A stretch of DNA of 64,000 nucleotides, from the NCBI GenBank assembly GCA_029204225.1, contig CM055102.1, forward strand, positions 37,070,585 to 37,134,584. Direction: 5' to 3'. The notes below the pieces were generated by a model. That model saw nothing but the letters and a program-made list of their open reading frames with translations. It searched no databases and had not been told where the DNA came from. The position numbers were made by a program, and so were the translations under genes. The DNA comes from Diphasiastrum complanatum. Lineage: Eukaryota; Streptophyta; Lycopodiopsida; Lycopodiales; Lycopodiaceae. This document shows positions 60,271-64,000 of the stretch, one piece after another; within the stretch, counting starts at the first letter, position 1; each line of letters begins with the position of its first letter.

Positions 60271-60860
60271 GTAACAATGACCCGATCTTCTCTTTCAACT
60301 TGTTTTAATGCACAAAGCACTCCTTTGAACAACAACAAATGCTTTCAAAAGAAATCACAAAGATTTGAAACTATTTCAACAATTCTCCTCTAGCAGTTAT
60401 ACCAAGCAAATCAACACATAGAATCATGGAATCTTGATCAACCTATGATCAATCCTCAATCTAATGACTTTTGACACTTCCTAAGATTGAAAAACACTCA
60501 AATGAAGTCTATCAACTTCACTATCTAGAGATCCAATCAAAATTAGGGTTTTGTCAAAATCACAAAAGATTGACTATTCCAAATCTACATGCAAATGTTG
60601 AAATTTTGATTATGCAATCTAATAGCCACCACTTAGGCTGATCTAATGATCCAAAAATCAGCCAAATTTAGTATGTGAAATAAAAAATTAGAATTGAAAA
60701 AGTTTGTGAATCTATTTAGGGTTTTGATCTACAAAAGATCCAGTCTACAAAAGCAAAAAACTCAATTTTGGTGTAGAATTCTCTCTAGCATGCCCTAGCC
60801 TTGATATCTACACCAAATCATTGATAGATCTGAATTCCTCCTTCATAACCTGAAACACAA
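60271..60860 (-). other. Copia-C 5' leader
   Basis: Same length class as the Copia-A leader. No gene seen. Confidence 0.6.
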
Positions 60861-60872
60861 GCTCTGATACCA
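60861..60872 (-). promoter_or_regulatory. Copia-C primer binding site
   Basis: The minus strand reads TGGTATCAGAGC, three bases after the LTR end. Confidence 0.8.
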
Positions 60873-60875
60873 TCA

Positions 60876-61812
60876 TGTGATGGATTTTTTATCATTATGA
60901 TTTAATCCACTTGAAAGATCTTGGATTACAAAGAGAAATACTCTACCATCTACAAACAAAATGAGATGCAAACTCTAATAGAACTTGATCAAATATGAAT
61001 CAAATTATGAAGTACTATTGTTGTCCATACAAAACTAGCAAGATACTATATTTCACATGTGTGGATCCAAAAATAGCAAATATAGATCATTCTACACATA
61101 GAATTGCATGCAATCATAGTATAGTGCACCAATGGATAGTAGAACCCAAGAGAACTGTGAAAAAAGTGGATCTTGAATGTATCCAAACTCCCAAAATACT
61201 TGGCTAAGATCTTTGCACAGCAAGCTACAAAAGCTAGAAATGGCAACGCATCCTAATGCTACCTTTGATACACATGAACTTGACAAAGCATTCAAGAGAC
61301 AAAAGAAAGTAATAAAAGGTACTGATGGCAACCCAAAATAGCATCAAACAGACCTTAATACAGTAGTCTACCACTTTTGAAAATCTCCTAATATCATACA
61401 CAAAATCTTGAAGACAATACACAAAGCAATGCTCTCAATGGAGGAAGAAACTGTGACAATGATCTATTGATATCTCTCAACAATACAATAAGTTTCTCCA
61501 ACCTGTTCTCCTTGAATTTCAGCCTAATATAGGTGAGAGAGACGACTCTCTCTCCTCTCTCTATAACTTAGGACCCAATTTTAGGACACCAGTAGCCTAA
61601 AATAGCCAATTTTGGCCTATATGTCCAAATAACATGATTTTAGTGTCATTTTGAAGGTCCTAAAGTTTGAGACTTCTTCAATATGAAATATCTACTAAAA
61701 TAAAAATATCTAGGTCTCTTTCACACGTGTAAAAGGTTAGATCCAAAACTATGTACAAAAATTGCCATTTTAGACCTCAAACTAGCTAAGAAATGTTGAC
61801 AATTTCTAATAC
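60876..61812 (-). repeat. Copia-C 5' LTR (outer end approximate)
   Basis: The inner end is TCACA (minus) at 60876. The outer end is placed near AGAAATTGTCAAC (minus) at about 61800, which resembles the starts of the Copia-A and 8241 LTRs. A GAGAGAGGAGAGAGAG purine stretch lies at about 61545-61560 on the minus strand. No 3' LTR is found. Confidence 0.6.
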
Positions 61813-61829
61813 GTACAATATGAAGTACA

Positions 61830-62341
61830 ACATAATTGATATAGATAATAGTGTCCATATAGGATGCTTCACTATTTCTTACATCAATTTTACATAGAAT
61901 GGTGAACAAGATACATGTAACAGAACATAGAATCATAATGAAAGGATTCCTTCATGTATCCACCTTTGAATTCTCTGTAAAATAGCATCAAAGAAGTTGT
62001 AAGTGAAAGTAACCAACAAGTGTTTGCATGCCTCCTCCACATTGCACTATGCCCATATTGAATGCACCATGTATCTCCATGAATGAACCTTCATCATCAC
62101 CTTGCCTTTGTAGATCTCCAATCCATGAAAGCCCTTGAGTGAATGATTCCCAAAATGATGTGTTCTCTGCTCCACTTGAATGAGCAAAACCTGAACTTGA
62201 AATACTTGAAGTATCTCCACAAAATATGCATACAAGGACTTGGCAAGGTAACAGCAGACCGAATTCTTTCATGGACCAAGGTATTTTACAAATCCTTTGT
62301 CTTTGTGCAATGATGGTGATTGTTTTGAAATGAGCTAGCAT
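61830..62341 (-). pseudogene. Duplicated gene-tail fragment, unrecognised (copy 2)
   Basis: The minus frame 61988-62341 ends 'GDDEGSFMEIHGAFNMGIV' and 'GYFHLQLL'. The part from the 'GSFMEIHG' block onward, and the following 3'-UTR-like DNA with a TGTAAAATTGATGTAAG run (near 61880), matches 7846-8140. The upstream 'SSISSSGFAHSSGAENTSFW' part is Ser-rich, as in C-terminal regions of plant transcription factors, but I cannot name the family. The Copia-C LTR begins just beyond its 3' end. Confidence 0.45.
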
Positions 62342-62565
62342 AAGTGTTATGTAGGTTTCTCTTTGTTTGGAATGTGTCGAGTATACGTCAAGTTATAATT
62401 AGTAGAATGTGTGTTGAATTCATTGGTTTTCGAAGTTAAATGTTAGCAGACGATGGTATTGTTTCTTTTTTTCTTTCCACATAATCACCACCACTAAATT
62501 TCAAAATATTCATCAACCCCTTGGAAGATAAGATGAGACTGTAATATCCGAGATGGTGGAAAATA
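62342..62565. other. No gene seen
   Basis: Short AT-rich spacer before the next LTR. Confidence 0.4.
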
Positions 62566-62837
62566 TGTTAGAAATCAATGATAAATTTCATTGATACACT
62601 TCATTGTTACAATTCACGATGTACTTTATTGTTGATAGCTATTACCAGTTGTAACTAGCCGTAGGCTAGTTTAGTAGTCTACTCTTGGGTTTTCCCTCTC
62701 TATAAGAGTTCAAAGTTCATTTTTACATTGTACATTCAGTACGAGATAGAGTGATAGTGTGTTGGTGCGTGTTCTTCTTCCTCCTTGTGGTGATTGCTTA
62801 TGGTGAATGTTTTATGTTGCTTATGTGATTGTTGACA
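62566..62837 (+). repeat. Copia-E 5' LTR, ~272 bp
   Basis: TGTTAGAAATC...GTGATTGTTGACA, directly followed by a primer binding site. A TATA-like CTCTATAAGAG lies at about 62698-62708. The start is inferred from the TG and typical copia LTR wording. The partner LTR is outside the window. Confidence 0.65.
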
Positions 62838-62855
62838 TGGTATCAGAGCTGCAAT
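62838..62855 (+). promoter_or_regulatory. Copia-E primer binding site
   Basis: TGGTATCAGAGCTGCAAT immediately after the LTR. Initiator tRNA-Met type. Confidence 0.85.
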
Positions 62856-63580
62856 AGTCTTGTGTGTCTGATTAGTGGATACAGCTTCTCACAGGCTCCG
62901 CAATAAAGTGAGAAAGTCCTTCAACAGAGTGAAAGCTTGGAGAGACAAAAACGGCTAGAAGGAATCCTTCCTTGGTGTATTTTGCAAGTTTTGGAGTTCA
63001 GAATCATCAATGGGAAACAAAGACACAATCTTGGAGGCATCAAAATGCCAAGACAAAATCAGACAGATTGAAAATTTGCTGCGTGGGGAGATTTTTATAA
63101 TACTTCTTAGCTTTTGTGAAAAGTGCCATTTTTTAGAGAGGTTTGCCTGGAAACCTCATTTTCTTGTTTGGGGAACTGTAGATCACAATAGACAATGTCT
63201 AGTATTTTCATTCAGATTTTATGAGGCTTCATACTTTTTATATTACTGATCTTTTCTTTTTGAACGATCACACACTTCGAAATCTAGAATATTCTCTCTA
63301 AAAATTCTTATATTCCCTCTACTTTTCATCTTGATCCATACTAGTATTGGTTCAACGTGCCAGAGCGGTCGTACATCTACGTGCTAAATTGATATTGCAT
63401 ATGTCCGTACATATCAAATCAACGCGCGAACAACCAAGTCAAGGACTAGGACTCATATTTGTGTGCACTGAATCTATATCAGTTGTACAACCAAGGTTGT
63501 ACGGTTCTGGGGTGTAATAAATTTGAAGACAAGTTGTGTGCTCAAACTGAGCCATTCTTACAATCTGGAATCATCTATCC
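62856..63580 (+). other. Copia-E 5' leader
   Basis: About 725 bp without a supported gene, between primer site and gag. It includes one 79-codon frame (63010-63249) with no known similarity. Confidence 0.5.
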
Positions 63581-63583
63581 AAT

Positions 63584-64000
63584 GTGGCAAATCTAAGAAA
63601 GAGTGTCCTCAATGAGTCAAGCAAAATGGAAGGAGCCGACAACTATGCAATTTGGAATTTCAAACTGAAGAACATTTTGATGGAAAAAGAGCTATGGGAT
63701 ATTGTGAAAAGTGAAGGGACTAGGTCGTTAGTTGAAGAAGATCAACGAGCATTTGACAGGAGAAAATTAAAGGCACAGAATGTCATCAACTTATCAGTTA
63801 GATATGCAATTATTCCGTACTATCTGGATTCAGAAGGACCAAAAAAAAATGTGCCCAAGATACATTGAAGGCATTGCTTGAAATGACAAACACATCTTGA
63901 ATACTATTTCTAAAGACAAAGTTGTATACATTGGGGATGGATGATAGTGAAACTATTGTAGATCACCTACTGAAGATCAAAGAGATTCGTGACCAATTAG
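63584..64000 (+). pseudogene. Copia-E gag, runs off the window
   Basis: Reads 'MEGADNYAIWNFKLKNILM', 'EKELWDIVKSEGTR' and 'DQRAFDRRKLKAQNVINLSV', then after an A-run frameshift (about 63840) 'AQDTLKALLEMTNTS' stop and 'HLLKIKEIRDQL'. Same gag family as 14752-15540. The start is damaged: ATGTGGCAAAT has one extra base compared with ATGGCAAAC at 14752. The rest of the element lies beyond 64000. Confidence 0.8.

Overview
This window is repeat-dominated nuclear DNA of a land plant. The evidence is a spliced, intron-containing pectin methylesterase gene, Ty1/copia elements with a tRNA-iMet-type primer binding site, relics of CACTA (En/Spm) and MuDR-like DNA transposons, long CT/GA microsatellites, and no bacterial-style operons. 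I cannot name the species from sequence alone. A large, transposon-rich plant genome fits best.

Layout. 1-1246: broken Ty1/copia (-). 1396-7841: copy 1 of a ~6.4 kb MuDR-like element (-), ending in a ~2 kb module with inverted ends and a long (CT)n tract. 7846-9345: a duplicated gene-tail fragment, a copia 3' end with LTR, and a reverse-transcriptase/gag chimera. 11346-12596: a hairpin, subterminal-type repeats and the 3' part of a CACTA gene. 13431-15540: a microsatellite cluster and two halves of copia elements lying head to head. 16521-17082: a polypurine tract and LTR. 17509-18870: a CACTA Tnp2 relic. 20335-22083: the only clearly intact host gene, pectin methylesterase, with five exons. 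22680-23840: two strong hairpins, a CACTA-like end and a tandem repeat. 24530-27091: copia integrase-C/RT/RNase H (-), ending at a (CT)n tract. 27268-28334: a spliced, unrecognised gene candidate (-). 28778-37028: two long direct repeats around a gag-like gene with an adjacent primer binding site.

35114-53564: copy 2 of the MuDR-like element (+), inverted relative to copy 1 and split by two copia elements. Copia-A (39716-45576, -) has 653-bp LTRs that look identical and one uninterrupted 1316-codon gag-pol frame. Copia-B (46005-52225, +) has 738-bp LTRs with about ten differences and a frame-shifted pol. Both have clean 5-bp target duplications, and copy 1 preserves the empty sites. 53565-56700: a degenerate coding tract and a probable LTR. 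57435-61812: copia fragments (-), including a gag-protease-integrase relic without RT. 62566-64000: the 5' end (LTR, primer binding site, gag) of another copia that runs off the window.

Apart from the pectinesterase and possibly the spliced gene at 27.3-28.3 kb, nothing here forms a cellular pathway. The content is layered transposon history: MuDR-like copies first, then Copia-B, then Copia-A. The best candidates for something undescribed are the MuDR-like family whose two copies share the same in-frame stops, the spliced gene with a DGNHR-like motif, and the inverted-repeat hairpin at 22.7 kb.
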